A DNA stretch of 24,962 nt from Larix sibirica (lineage: Eukaryota > Streptophyta > Pinopsida > Pinales > Pinaceae). The stretch covers positions 57,987-82,948 of the forward strand of contig NWUY0300024504.1 in NCBI GenBank assembly GCA_004151065.3, given 5' to 3'. A program made the translations under genes and the position numbers. Shown here one piece after another: positions 1-9,244 of the stretch. The notes below the pieces were generated by a model. It saw only the letters and a list, made by a program, of their open reading frames with translations. It searched no databases and had not been told where the DNA came from. The stretch's first letter is position 1. Every line of letters begins with the position of its first letter.

Positions 1-622
1 TGGAAATTGGTGAATCTTTTTTTGGAAAAAAAGAAAGGTCAAAATTAGCCCATGGGATAAATTTCACCCCTAAAATTTTCCATGCTTGCCATTCCAACAG
101 CTAGTTAATGCCCATCACAAGTTCACTCCTACAGTCATGTGATCAAGATTCATGAAGAAGTTTGCCTCTACCCCTGATGTAAATATGTTATCTCTCTTGA
201 ATGAAATATTTTTCCCTTACTGAGAGAGCCCTCATAGCACAATTCATTAGTTTATGGTCATCCCTGAAATCTATGGAATAGTGGGTTCATAAAAATTGGA
301 TGGCCCTAATAAAAGGTAAGCTCTCCTACTATTTTTGTGGAAGAGGATATTTCACATTTTTATTTGAACTCAAGGAAGATATAGACCTCATTTTTCACAA
401 TGGGTCATATTTCATGGGTGTGAGAGACATGTATCTGAATTTTTGGACCCTTGATTTTGACACTGAAGTAGTTGTCTCTTCTACAATTCTAGTGTTGGTT
501 AGGCTCCCTCACTTTCCATTACACTGCTAGCCATGATGAGTCTCTTCAAGCCATTGGAAATACTTTGGGAAAAAACATAGATAATTAAAATGCAAATCTA
601 GAATGTCTACCTATGTAAGAAT
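1..622 (+). pseudogene. LINE A ORF1, 5' part (DUF4283 domain), broken
   Basis: The best-preserved stretch is near 221-530 and reads AQFISLWSSL, WVHKNWMALIKGKLSYYFCG, GYFTFLFELKEDIDLIFHNG and MYLNFWTLDFD. These are core landmarks of the DUF4283 domain of plant LINE ORF1, thought to bind RNA. Weaker similarity upstream (MKKFAS near 150) suggests the reading frame began earlier. A stop at the codon before WVHKN and another after LPHFPLHC (TAG at 528-530) break it. The frame resumes as ESLQAIGNTLGKNID (about 540-585), then MSTYVRI ends where the solo LTR inserted at 622. The partner half starts at 2561. LINE B has the same segment at about 7500-7830. The domain call is by recognition of family phrases; the exact N-terminus cannot be seen. 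Confidence 0.8.
618..622. repeat. Target-site duplication AGAAT, left copy
   Basis: AGAAT immediately precedes the LTR start TGTTGAATAAAG at 623 and is repeated at 2561-2565. Five bases is the usual duplication length for LTR retrotransposon integrases. Removing 623-2560 and one AGAAT restores the ORF1 phrase YVRI followed by CVEVDLE across the junction, which confirms the insertion point independently. Confidence 0.9.
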
Positions 623-774
623 TGTTGAATAAAGTTGTCATTGATGTAAAGTCATTGTCAGATTATCAAGCCTTGATGAAAGAATTAGATCCAATATCAT
701 GCTTCCAGTCATGAGATTGTCATGATGGAAGTTGCATCAAATAAGGAAGAAGACTTAAACATTAATAGAGAAAT

Positions 775-1375
775 ACCCACACTTGGAGAAGAGAAATGCC
801 CGCAGCATTATGACCACAATCATGAAATTCCTACCAAACTAAGCAATAAAATGCCTGCAGGCCTAAGGAAAGATGTCTATGGTCCTTGGGGAAAATGCCC
901 ATATAAAATGCCCATGGGAAAATAAATATGCCTTCATTATTGAAATGAATATGTCGGCCATGACATGCCCGCGCTTCAAGGAAAATATGCGCACAACACC
1001 CTTGAAGTAAATACCCACTACAGGCCTACAAAAATCCTGTGGAAGGCCTAGAAAATTGACAATATTCCCGCAACACTTGAACATGCCTGTAGGTGGAGAT
1101 GAGATGAGGTAAATTCCCACAACCTATGGAAATCCCTACAAGCACAAGGAATAGAAATCCCCACGAGTGGAGATGAGATGATGTAAATGCCCACAGCTCA
1201 TAATAAAACGCCCGATGCCCACACAAGCCTGGAAATGCCCGCACAATCCCAATCAAGTATGCCCTCCAAGCACTAAGTGAATGTGCTCGCAATTTTGATC
1301 AATATGTTTGCACTTGGAGGATAAAAATGCTCGTATACCATGATAAAATTCCCACCATGCATGATGAAGTGTAAT
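775..1375. repeat. Degenerate array of an AAATGCCCGCA-like motif inside the solo LTR
   Basis: Variants of aaatgcccgca recur roughly every 20-40 bases on the + strand: for example gaaatgcccgcag near 793, aaaatgcctgcag near 848, aaaatgcccat near 893 and 906, catgcccgcg near 963, atattcccgcaa near 1061, taaatgcccacag near 1183 and gaaatgcccgcac near 1232. Two longer related blocks beginning gtggagatgagatga occur at 1093 and 1167, a 74-bp step. Copy number and period are too irregular for a simple satellite. By position this would be the 5' (U3-side) half of the LTR. Confidence 0.7.
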
Positions 1376-1646
1376 GGGAACAAGTTTATGTCAACACCAA
1401 GGAAACAAACCTTAATTGAAGATGCAACGCTTGAGGATTAAGCAACATTCCTTAAGACCAAGAGGTGTCATCACTAGCCCACATTAAGCTGCATCTCCTT
1501 CACTTACCCTATAAAGCCTAAAAGCTATTCTTTTGAATATTTGGTGAAGAAACCTATAATAAGCAAGTTGGCCCTATTTGAAGGAACACATGTTGAAACT
1601 ACAAGAATTTAGGTCGGCCCTGTTTGAAAAAGGGTAAAGCAAAAGG

Positions 1647-1654
1647 TATAAATA
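1647..1654 (+). promoter_or_regulatory. TATA-like box in the solo LTR (candidate)
   Basis: TATAAATA lies in the middle of the LTR, downstream of the motif array, where the U3 promoter of an LTR retrotransposon would sit. A second candidate, ctataaagcc, starts near 1509. A match this short is expected often in AT-rich DNA, so this rests on position only. Confidence 0.25.
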
Positions 1655-2560
1655 AAGGTGGATTTTTCCCTCATTTAGGTTATGTGTGTTAAATATGAGT
1701 TGATATGAAAGAGAAAGCAAAGGTACAAGGGAAGGAAAAATTTTCAAGCAGAGATAGAATGAAGACAAGTGGAGACAAATTCTAAGGGACCTGTGGCAAA
1801 ATTTTAGAGGGCTTTAGTGGACATAATCAAAGAGGACTTCTCAGCCTATTCTTTGGACAAAATATGAACTTATTTGAGGAATATTTTCAGGACTATATTT
1901 GACACACATATCAAGGGAATCTATGGGATTGTTTAACAACATATTTGAAACTTATTAAAGGATAGTTTGGTGGACATACATGAGGACTATCAGTAGACTA
2001 ATTTTTGGGACTGAAGTTTGACTAGAAGGACTGTTTAACATGGCTTAAGGACTTGGGCAAAGCTAAAGAAAAGGGGTACTGAAAGAGAAGCGGAGCTTGA
2101 ATAAGATAGACATAAATGTGAAGGTAACTTCATGATGATCAGATCATGAAGAGAGCAAGTTGTTGCTTTCATTGTAAGTTGGTGCTTACAGAGGATTGTT
2201 GTCCTCAACTACTTTATAGATTGGTACATGCAGATTTGAGTTGGTGCTCAAGAGGATTGGTGTACTCGTCCCTTGAACAAGTTGGTGCCTACAAATTGCA
2301 AGTCAATGCTTGCACAAGGGATTGGTGTCTGCAAATCTATGAGTGGCTGCTCACACCATCATTGGAAACTGGGGTCTCCTATTATTCATTGTAATCTATG
2401 GTTTTATCAATTCAATAAATTGAGTTTCCATATAAATTTTTGGTGTATTTTGTTTTACATTTATGATTGTTAATGGTGCATAATTAATGAAGTTAAAAAT
2501 CGGTAAAGTGTGTGATATTGATTCACCCCCCACCTCTCAGTATCACTGTGTTTTCCAACA

Positions 2561-2565
2561 AGAAT
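2561..2565. repeat. Target-site duplication AGAAT, right copy
   Basis: AGAAT directly follows the LTR end CCAACA at 2560 and matches the copy at 618-622. Confidence 0.9.
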
Positions 2566-3280
2566 TTGTGTGGAAGTGGATTTGGAAACACTAAAGTCCT
2601 CAATTTATCCCTTGATAATTGGAACCACCTTCCAAAATTGGACTACAAATAAATTTTCTTTAAATGCAATATTGGTCATGAATATGGGAATTTTACTCAA
2701 TATATGAATCCCAATGCCCCCCCTCAACCTCCTTTAGAAACGCCAAACCAATTGCAGCAAGTAAATACAACATCTAGAAGTAAGCAAGTATTATCTTCAA
2801 TGTCACTTGCACTAAAATCCAAGTGCCTTGCAATATTTAACCAATATTTTATTCTTCCCTAAGGGAGCACTCATCCTTGTCATCGGATTCCCAACCTTGG
2901 TGTTCCTTTCTCCTCCTCCCCCACTTCATCCTAGTTCATCCTCAACTACTCTACCTCCTCTTTTTCCTTCATTTCTCCCCCTCTAGTTTCTAAAACTCTT
3001 CCCTTTACCCCTCCTAATAAACCTATACCTTCCTCAAGATCCTATCTAGTTCTCCAATGCATCTCCATAAAAGTATACCCCCTCCTTGAGTAGTGTCACA
3101 ACTAGGAAAAAAGCACAGTAGCAACTCAAAGAAGAGGAGAATGATGAGAGAAAAGCATAGAAGAAGTTGGATCACAAAAAAATAAAGAAAAAAGGGAGGA
3201 GACAACAAATAAAGAAAATAATATTGGATCTCAATTGACTTTGGAATCTGCCTTTGGGGGAGCTTTTAAAACTCCTAATT
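2561..3280 (+). pseudogene. LINE A ORF1, 3' part (zinc-knuckle region and C-terminal tail), broken
   Basis: ORF1 resumes as RICVEVDLETLKSS, then after a frameshift reads DNWNHLPKLDYK, a stop, and FFKCNIGHEYGNFTQY. This is the zinc-knuckle region of plant LINE ORF1 (normally CX2CX4HX4C), but here the second Cys is Gly, the knuckle His is Asn and the last Cys is Tyr, so zinc binding is lost. A proline/serine-rich tail follows (PNAPPQPPLETPNQLQQ, then TLPPLFPSFLPL). Near 3095-3160 a charged stretch reads VTTRKKAQ, a stop, and QLKEEENDERKA, comparable to VTRKQARKALTKE in LINE B. The region ends just before the endonuclease start at 3288. Several stops and frame changes are present. Confidence 0.75.
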
Positions 3281-3287
3281 GTAAACA

Positions 3288-6200
3288 ATAAATATTATTA
3301 CTTAGAATTGTAGGGGTATAGGTAGTGAAGCAAAACTAGAACCTATTAGGGACTTGATCCATTTGGAAAATCCTTCTATATTCCTTCTAAAAGAAACAAA
3401 AGTAGAACACACTATCATGTTGGACATAAGAAACAAGCATTAGAAACAAAGTCAAAGTGTTATAGTTAGTTCTTGGGGAGAATTTGGTGGCATTTGCAAC
3501 CTCTAGGACCAAACATTGATCACGTTGCTGCAAACTCGGATATCTCAACATTAGATCTTCACTAGGATGCTTATAAGATCCTCTAGTGAGAAATTTTAGC
3601 GTTTCAATGTTCATGTTCTCATCCTTTCCAGAGAAAAATAAGAATGGTGGTCTTCATTAAAATCATCAAGGGAATCTATGCAACTCGACAATTGTGTGTT
3701 AGGAAGTGATCTTAACATGGTCTTCTCTCCAATTAATAAAAGATATATCTCTTTCATCAATATCCATTGAGATAGGTCATGGGACCAAACTTGTTTGATC
3801 CCAAGACAATCATATGAAAATATACTTGGTCTAACTGAATAACTGGCCCCGGGCACATAGTGGAGCATCTAGATTTATTTCTTGTTAACAAATCCTTCCT
3901 TCAGGATAACTTGCTCATTTTCTCATGTATTATTCCAACAACATCCTTTGATCATAATCCTATATTATTAAGCCTCTAAGAGGAACCAAACAATGTGCCC
4001 TTTCCTTTCCATTTCAATTCCATGTGTTTCTAGAATCCTCAATATCTAAAGGTTATAGAGGAAGCATGGAAAATCTCGATCTAACGATCCCATCATTTGT
4101 ATGGGAAATGAAGATTAAGAACACCAAACGATGGCTAAAAGAATGGACAAAAAGTAGTCAAGCTTCCCCCTCTAATGGAAGAAAAGCTCTTCAAAATAAT
4201 CTAAGCTCCCTTCAAACCAATATGGTTCCCAAGAGATCACTCTAGAGATGCAAGTGGAATAAAAACAAATGCCCCTTGTGTTGCATCAATCCTTTCAAAA
4301 TGAATAATACTAGTGGAGACTAAGGTCACATAGCCTATAGTTGAAGCGAGCAATATGAACACTTCCTTTTTCTAGAAGCAAGCTTGGGCACAACAGATGA
4401 AGATTCATCTTCGGGAAATCATCCCAAAAAATGAGGAAATGCTCAATAGATTCAAATATATATATCTATGGTAGAAAATGATCACTTCCAGGATTTGTAT
4501 TTAAAATTCCCCTTAGTTGCTAACAACTATGCTTAGGAATTTCTACAAGAATTTCCACCTCTAATCTTGGAAGTGGAAAATTGAGCTCTTGTGAGTCAAG
4601 AAGAAGATGAAATCATTAAAGAAATTTAACATCTTGATATTGATAAGGCCTCAGGCCCTAAAAGTTTCACCATCCACTTTTACTACGACCACTTGTAAAT
4701 TATAAAACATGACCTCCATTAGATGTTGAATAGGTATTGAATAAAAGACAAATCGGGGGGATTCGACTACTCCTTTATAGTGTTGATCCAAAAACAACCC
4801 ATATTCCTATGTTATATTCTGACCTATTTCATTATGTAAAGCCTCTTACAATATCTTAGCTAAAATTTTGCAAATAGACTGGGCCCCATGCTTTCAAATA
4901 TCATCTCTGAAAATCAAGTATTATTTGTTAAGCAACGTCAAATAATAGACAATATTATGTTGGTTCAAGAAGTGGTTTAATCTAGCATATGCAATAATGA
5001 AAAAAATTATGGATGGTTGTCAAATTAAATATGGCATATGCATTTGATAGAGTTTGACACAACTTCCTCTTTGATGTCCTCAAAAGGCTTAGTTTCACCC
5101 CTCTATTTCATAGATGTATTAGAACATTTATTGGAGCCCCTTGGATTCCCCCCTTCGTGAATGATATATTTGCATCCTTCTTCCAAACTCAATGGAGTTA
5201 GGTCAAGGATGTTCTCTCTCCCCAATGTTATATATTCTATTGGTTGAGTCTCTAGCTAGGACCCTTGAACAAGATCAAGTAGCTAGACATTTTAGTGGTA
5301 TATCCACTAACCAGAGAGTAAAACCATTAATTCTTTCATGACTTGTAGAGGACACACTTATTTTGGGACGCACTTTAGTTATGATTTCCAGGAGATTCAA
5401 GGTTATTCTTGACTCTTGTAAACAAAGAAAAACGTTAGATTTTTTTTTTCGAAACACACATATTCTTATAATATAGTCAATTTCCCATACTTTGAAATTC
5501 TCCCTGTCAGGCTAATAGATGTTTTTTAGGAACTTTGGGATTGTCCTTGTGCTTGAACAATCTATGGAAATAAATTGGAAGCCCGACATTCAAAAGGTCA
5601 AAAATAAAATGAATAAGTGGGGCTCCCAATTGCTTAATGTAATTGAGTAGGTATTTCTAATGAAATTGGATTTATTTTCCCTCCTAATTTATCAAATTTC
5701 TACTTTGTTAGCCCCACTGATCATTTGTTAGTAGATTGGTAAAGATGTCCAAATATTCCTATGGAATGGTGAGAAATCAAACTCCTAAAAATGCCATTTA
5801 CTAAATTACACCACAATGAGGGTTCCCTTTGATATAGAAGGATTGGCTATAAGAGACCCTTTATTGGTTTTAAGTGCCAAAATTTTGTGGATGATGTTAT
5901 CCATCCTAACAAAATCATGGAAATAATCTCTTCATAAGTAGTATGTTTGAAGGAGTAGGAGAGATCTTGATGATCCTGCTCCAGACCGGGAAGGGTCCCC
6001 AATCTAGAGATTATGCAAGGCTCTTCTACCTATCATATTCAAGATAACGTCCCTTGGATTTCAGGTAATGGCAAATGGGTTATTTTATTGGAATATTTCA
6101 TTTGAGTCATCCCCTCTATCTCAATTACACTCCTTATCTGAGATTAGAGCCTGGATTTGAAAAGGGGTCTTCCAAACAATATTTTATTTTTCATATTGGG

Positions 6201-6930
6201 AATAAACCATCAATGGGAAATGGATAGGCAGGAGAACATTTGATCTTTGGACAAGAATCAAAGACCAACATGCCTCTTTTGTATCTCATCTTAAGAGGGA
6301 AATGCTACTTGGGAAAGATATAAAGGAGACTAGTAGATGGGGTCAAAAGGATGCAATCTGATGCCCTCTAAGTTTAAACTAAGAAAGGGAAATAAAGTTG
6401 TTTGTTGGCAATTAAAAATGGGGGAAGACAAATCCCGTCAATGGAAGGTAGATTAGAATTGACATATTATATGTTTTATGGAGATTCTAAAGGAAATTTA
6501 GGAGTGGAAGGTGTAGGGGGATCCTTTCTGACCCCCAAGAAAAAGTGGAAATATATTTTACAATGGGACAATAGGAATTACTTCCACAAATAATTGGGGT
6601 AAATCCATTGGTAACTTTTCAAGGAGTGCATTGGCTCAATGAATAAGGGGTTACAAGTAAGGCAATAATAGGGGTGACAGATTGACATTAGTAAGGTTCC
6701 TCCTTTGCCAGTTAACCTTTCAAAACCCTTGTTTTTAGTATTTTTTTCAAATATTACTAGTTTTCATTAAATATTATGAATAAGTAGAGTTATATCAAGT
6801 TCTTAGAGCTCGTAACCAAGAGGTTGATTAGTTAGCTAACACTAGTGAATGCATGGTATAAGGAAATTTATAAAAATTAGTAGAGGGTTTCTCTATTCTC
6901 AACCCTCTCCCTTGACCTCTTACTCAATTT
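3288..6930 (+). pseudogene. LINE A ORF2 (endonuclease, reverse transcriptase, RNase H), heavily broken
   Basis: ORF2 would encode the endonuclease/reverse transcriptase that nicks target DNA and primes cDNA synthesis. The endonuclease starts at 3288 (ATA in place of ATG) as INIIT, a TAG where Trp is usual (3303), then NCRGIGSEAK; FLLKETK follows near 3390, LGSDLNMVFS near 3700 and FDHNPI near 3947 (SDH changed to FDH). RT pieces: DIDKASGPKSFT near 4640, ENQVLFVKQRQIIDN near 4912, MELGQGCSLSPMLYILLVES near 5193, and LVEDTLILG at 5342, where the FADD catalytic box has become LVED. KVKNKMNKWGSQLLN (near 5600) and IFLWNGEKSNS (near 5755) mark the region after RT. RNase H begins FYGDSKGNLGVEGVGG near 6472 and ends VLRARNQEVD near 6800. 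Frames change many times and stops are frequent. Confidence 0.8.
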
Positions 6931-7154
6931 AATGATCATAATGAATATGTTCTCCATATGTCCTATCAATTCAAGATAATGAGGGAAGAATTTAAGGCAA
7001 TTACTCTCCCCCATATTCTAATCTTATTCAACACCAGTAATTGAAGTTATTAAGGGTCCCATGTTTCATCTTTGTTATGTAAGTGGTTCTCTTCTCAAGG
7101 TGGTAGTGCATGAGTTTGAAATTGTGTCCTTCCTCCTTTCTCCCATATGTCATA
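6931..7154. other. Junction between LINE A and LINE B, no clear feature
   Basis: LINE A protein similarity has faded and LINE B similarity has not begun. I see no poly(A) or poly(T) tract, target-site duplication or coding signal. It may hold the 3' UTR of A and the 5' UTR of B. Confidence 0.4.
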
Positions 7155-7332
7155 ACAATGGGTGTTTGGGTTACTAGCATGCTTGGATGGTCCTCCACAT
7201 AAAAAATTATCCAAGGACCACGCTCTAAGACTGTCGACTAAGGGTTTGAATTCATACCAAAATGGAGCTTGTAGAAAGAGAACAACCAGCGCTTGCCCCA
7301 AACGAATTTTTTTTAGAACATTGATCAAATCC

Positions 7333-8407
7333 ATGAAAAATCAAGCACAAGGTCAAAATCATCCAGATTCATTAAAATACCTATATACCAAAGGTAGTTC
7401 TACCTCATACAACGGCCAGGAAAAAGACCCTAGCAATGTCCGAGAGAGGAATGATAAATAAATTCACTAGAATCTAACCATCTCCTAGATCCATGGAGAT
7501 TTGGCTTCAGAAAAATTGGACAACTCTAATTAAGGGAAGAATGATGCACTACTTGTATGGCAGAGGCTTTTATGACTTCTTGTTTGAATTCAAAGAGGAT
7601 TGAGATTTAATCTTTCAAAGTGGACGATATTTCTTCAGCAACAGGGGTATGTACCTCAACAGATGGACTTTGTATTTTGATCTAGACTCGGACATCCCTT
7701 CATCTGTTCTAGTATGGCTAATATTGCCCCATCTTCCTCTTCACTACTGGGGAGATGACTTTTTGAAATATATTGGAAATACATTGGGAAAATACATTGA
7801 CAAGGTTGAACCTAAGCAAGGAATGTTCCATTATGCTAGAATTTGTATGGAATTAGATCTTGAGAAGGGGCTTCCTGAAGCAATACATATGGTTTTTGGA
7901 AATTGGAGTCATTATCAACAATTGGATTATGAACATCTAGCTTTTAAGTGTAAGTATTTCCATGCATATGGTCATTTTGCAAAAAAATGCAAGAAATTAG
8001 GGGATTAAATCTTTGCTCCCCAAAATCAAGGCAATCAATGGAAAATAGTTAGAAAGAAATCAAAATAGGTTGTTGTATTAAATCCAATAGACATTCCTTC
8101 ATCGTCATTTTTTGCAGAAGTTCCTAAAGAACCAATGCTATCAACAAATCACTTTGAAACATTGTATTAAGAATCTCCTAGAAGCTTCATTGAAATTGTG
8201 GCTCCAACGATGAAAGAACCCGGGTCTTCTTTTCCACCCAGATTCGCATCTATTTTGCTTCAATTAGACCTGCCTACTGTGGAATCCGATAAAGAAGAAA
8301 AATTAATGGAACAGTTAGCAGATATTGGAGCATTACAAGAAACACAAACAACATCAGTGGGGATTGTAACAAGAAAACAAGCAAGGAAAGCACTTACAAA
8401 GGAATAA
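7333..8407 (+). pseudogene. LINE B ORF1 (DUF4283 plus zinc knuckle), broken
   Basis: The likely start is ATG at 7333 (MKNQAQGQNHPDS), stopped by TAA at 7459. After a frameshift the DUF4283 domain reads WLQKNWTTLIKGRMMHYLYG, then EFKED, a TGA, and DLIFQSGRYF. The longest open stretch is 7649-8005 (MYLNRWTLYFDLDSDIPSS, LGKYIDKVEPKQGMFHYAR, ICMELDLEKGLPEAIHM). It ends in a knuckle, CKYFHAYGHFAKKC, where the second Cys of CX2CX4HX4C is Phe. In-frame stops follow at 8006, 8066 and 8168, with open sequence continuing to 8407, including a polar tail (PTVESDKEEKLMEQ, VTRKQARKALTKE). It would have encoded the RNA-binding protein of the LINE particle. The decay is moderate, less than in LINE A. Confidence 0.85.
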
Positions 8408-8622
8408 AGAGAAATGGTTGAGGGAGATGAAATATCTTCTCAAAAATTAGGGCGAAATCCAACTAAATAAGTTTGAGAAGAGATTGCTAATAAAGAAAAG
8501 ATGTTGGGGCTGCAATCTACCTTGAATCGCAGTCTAATATCAAGCTCAAAGATTAAGGGAGCAACAAATCTGGTAACCCCGAACTCCCGAAAGGGAGGAT
8601 CCACCATGTCGTCAATTAAATA

Positions 8623-9170
8623 ATGAAATCAGTCTCTTGGAAAAACAGAGGGATGGGAAGTAGATGCAAGGAAGAAACCTTCAGATAGTTGATAAAGATG
8701 GAAAAAATCCTCAATCCTTCTTCTCCAAGAAACTAAACTTCAGGATAGGGCCATGCATAATCTACGGCAAAAGCAATGGAAAGTAAGCAAAGGTATATCA
8801 ATCAATTCGATATGAGCATCAAGAGGAATTGGCACATTATGGGACAGTACTGAGCTAGAGCTTATGGACACCAAGAAAACCCAGCATTGGATCTATACAG
8901 ATCTTGTAAGTATTGTTTCTGAAATTCGCTTTAAATTTTTAATTTGTATGTTTCAATGCATTATAAAGAGAAGGTAGATTGTTGGCAAGCAATAATAAAT
9001 GAAAGAGATAGAATAGGGTTGGGGAATTTCATATTAGTAAGAGAATTAAACATAGTCCTCTCATCGGAGAAAAAGAGGGGAGGAGCCTGTGTTAGAGAAG
9101 CTTCAAGAGAATATTTAGAGGAAATGATATCAGCTTGGTGTTACAACGTAATCTTGCACCCTGTGAGCAT
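8623..9170 (+). pseudogene. LINE B ORF2, N-terminal endonuclease fragment
   Basis: ATG at 8623 begins MKSVSWKNRGMGSRCKEE, matching the usual start of plant LINE endonucleases (M-K-I-x-S-W-N-x-R-G). After a frame change, LLQETKLQ (near 8720) supplies the Glu of the endonuclease QETK motif. NLRQKQWKVSKG follows, and then YVSMHYKEKVDCWQAI with LGNFILVRELNIVLSSEKKR at 8944-9080, where the usual G-D-L/F-N motif is RELN, so a catalytic Asp has become Glu. Similarity continues through REASREYLEEMISAW and ends near 9165. The SDH motif and everything after it are absent. Confidence 0.8.
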
Positions 9171-9172
9171 CA

Positions 9173-9173
9173 N
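9173..9173. other. Single ambiguous base at the LINE B break
   Basis: One N lies in gcatcaNagaaatc, a few bases after LINE B endonuclease similarity stops. It may mark a polymorphic base or a weak assembly join. Confidence 0.9.
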
Positions 9174-9244
9174 AGAAATCAACCACTGTAAGTCATGCTG
9201 GGGGAAAGCTGTCAGCCAATGCTAGTGATGCTGAGAGTACTGAT

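Larger units (their letters stand above)
623..2560 (+). mobile_element. Solo LTR, probably Ty1/copia-like, 1938 bp
   Basis: The segment begins TGTTGAATAA and ends TTTTCCAACA, so it has TG...CA ends within a 5-bp inverted repeat (TGTTG/CAACA). It is flanked by AGAAT on both sides and sits inside the ORF1 of LINE A. No gag, protease, integrase or RT reading frame, primer-binding site or second LTR is present, so this is a solo LTR left by recombination between two LTRs. TGTTG...CAACA ends and a C-rich tract shortly before the 3' end (attcacccccc at 2521) are common in plant copia LTRs, but with no internal domain the superfamily is inference. Orientation + is suggested by a TATA-like box at 1647, AATAAA at 2414 and the 3' C-rich tract. 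The short reading frames inside it are not genes. Confidence 0.88.
1..6930 (+). mobile_element. LINE A: decayed plant L1-type LINE, interrupted by a solo LTR
   Basis: Translating the + strand piecewise gives, in order, a DUF4283-type ORF1 (to 622, resuming at 2561), an AP-endonuclease-like domain (from about 3288), a reverse transcriptase (about 4600-5700) and an RNase H tail (about 6460-6930). This is the order of plant L1 LINEs. Every segment carries several stops and frameshifts, so it is long dead. The 5' end lies outside the window. The 3' end is uncertain: protein similarity fades near 6930 and I see no poly(A) tail or target-site duplication. Bases 623-2560 belong to a later LTR insertion. 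The family looks the same as LINE B and different from LINE C. Confidence 0.85.
7155..9170 (+). mobile_element. LINE B: 3'-truncated LINE of the same family as A
   Basis: This fragment has a likely 5' leader (about 7155-7332), most of ORF1 (7333-8407) and only the first part of the ORF2 endonuclease (8623-9170). RT, RNase H and the 3' UTR are missing. ORF1 similarity to LINE A is strong in the DUF4283 segment (RGMYLNRWTLYFDLDSD against RDMYLNFWTLDFDTEV). A copy that keeps its 5' end but lacks its 3' end is not what target-primed reverse transcription normally makes, so it was probably cut by a later insertion or deletion. The 5' boundary is approximate. Confidence 0.75.

Noticed and set aside
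722-2473. Several short frames in the solo LTR
   Set aside because: They fall in LTR repeat arrays and non-coding LTR sequence.
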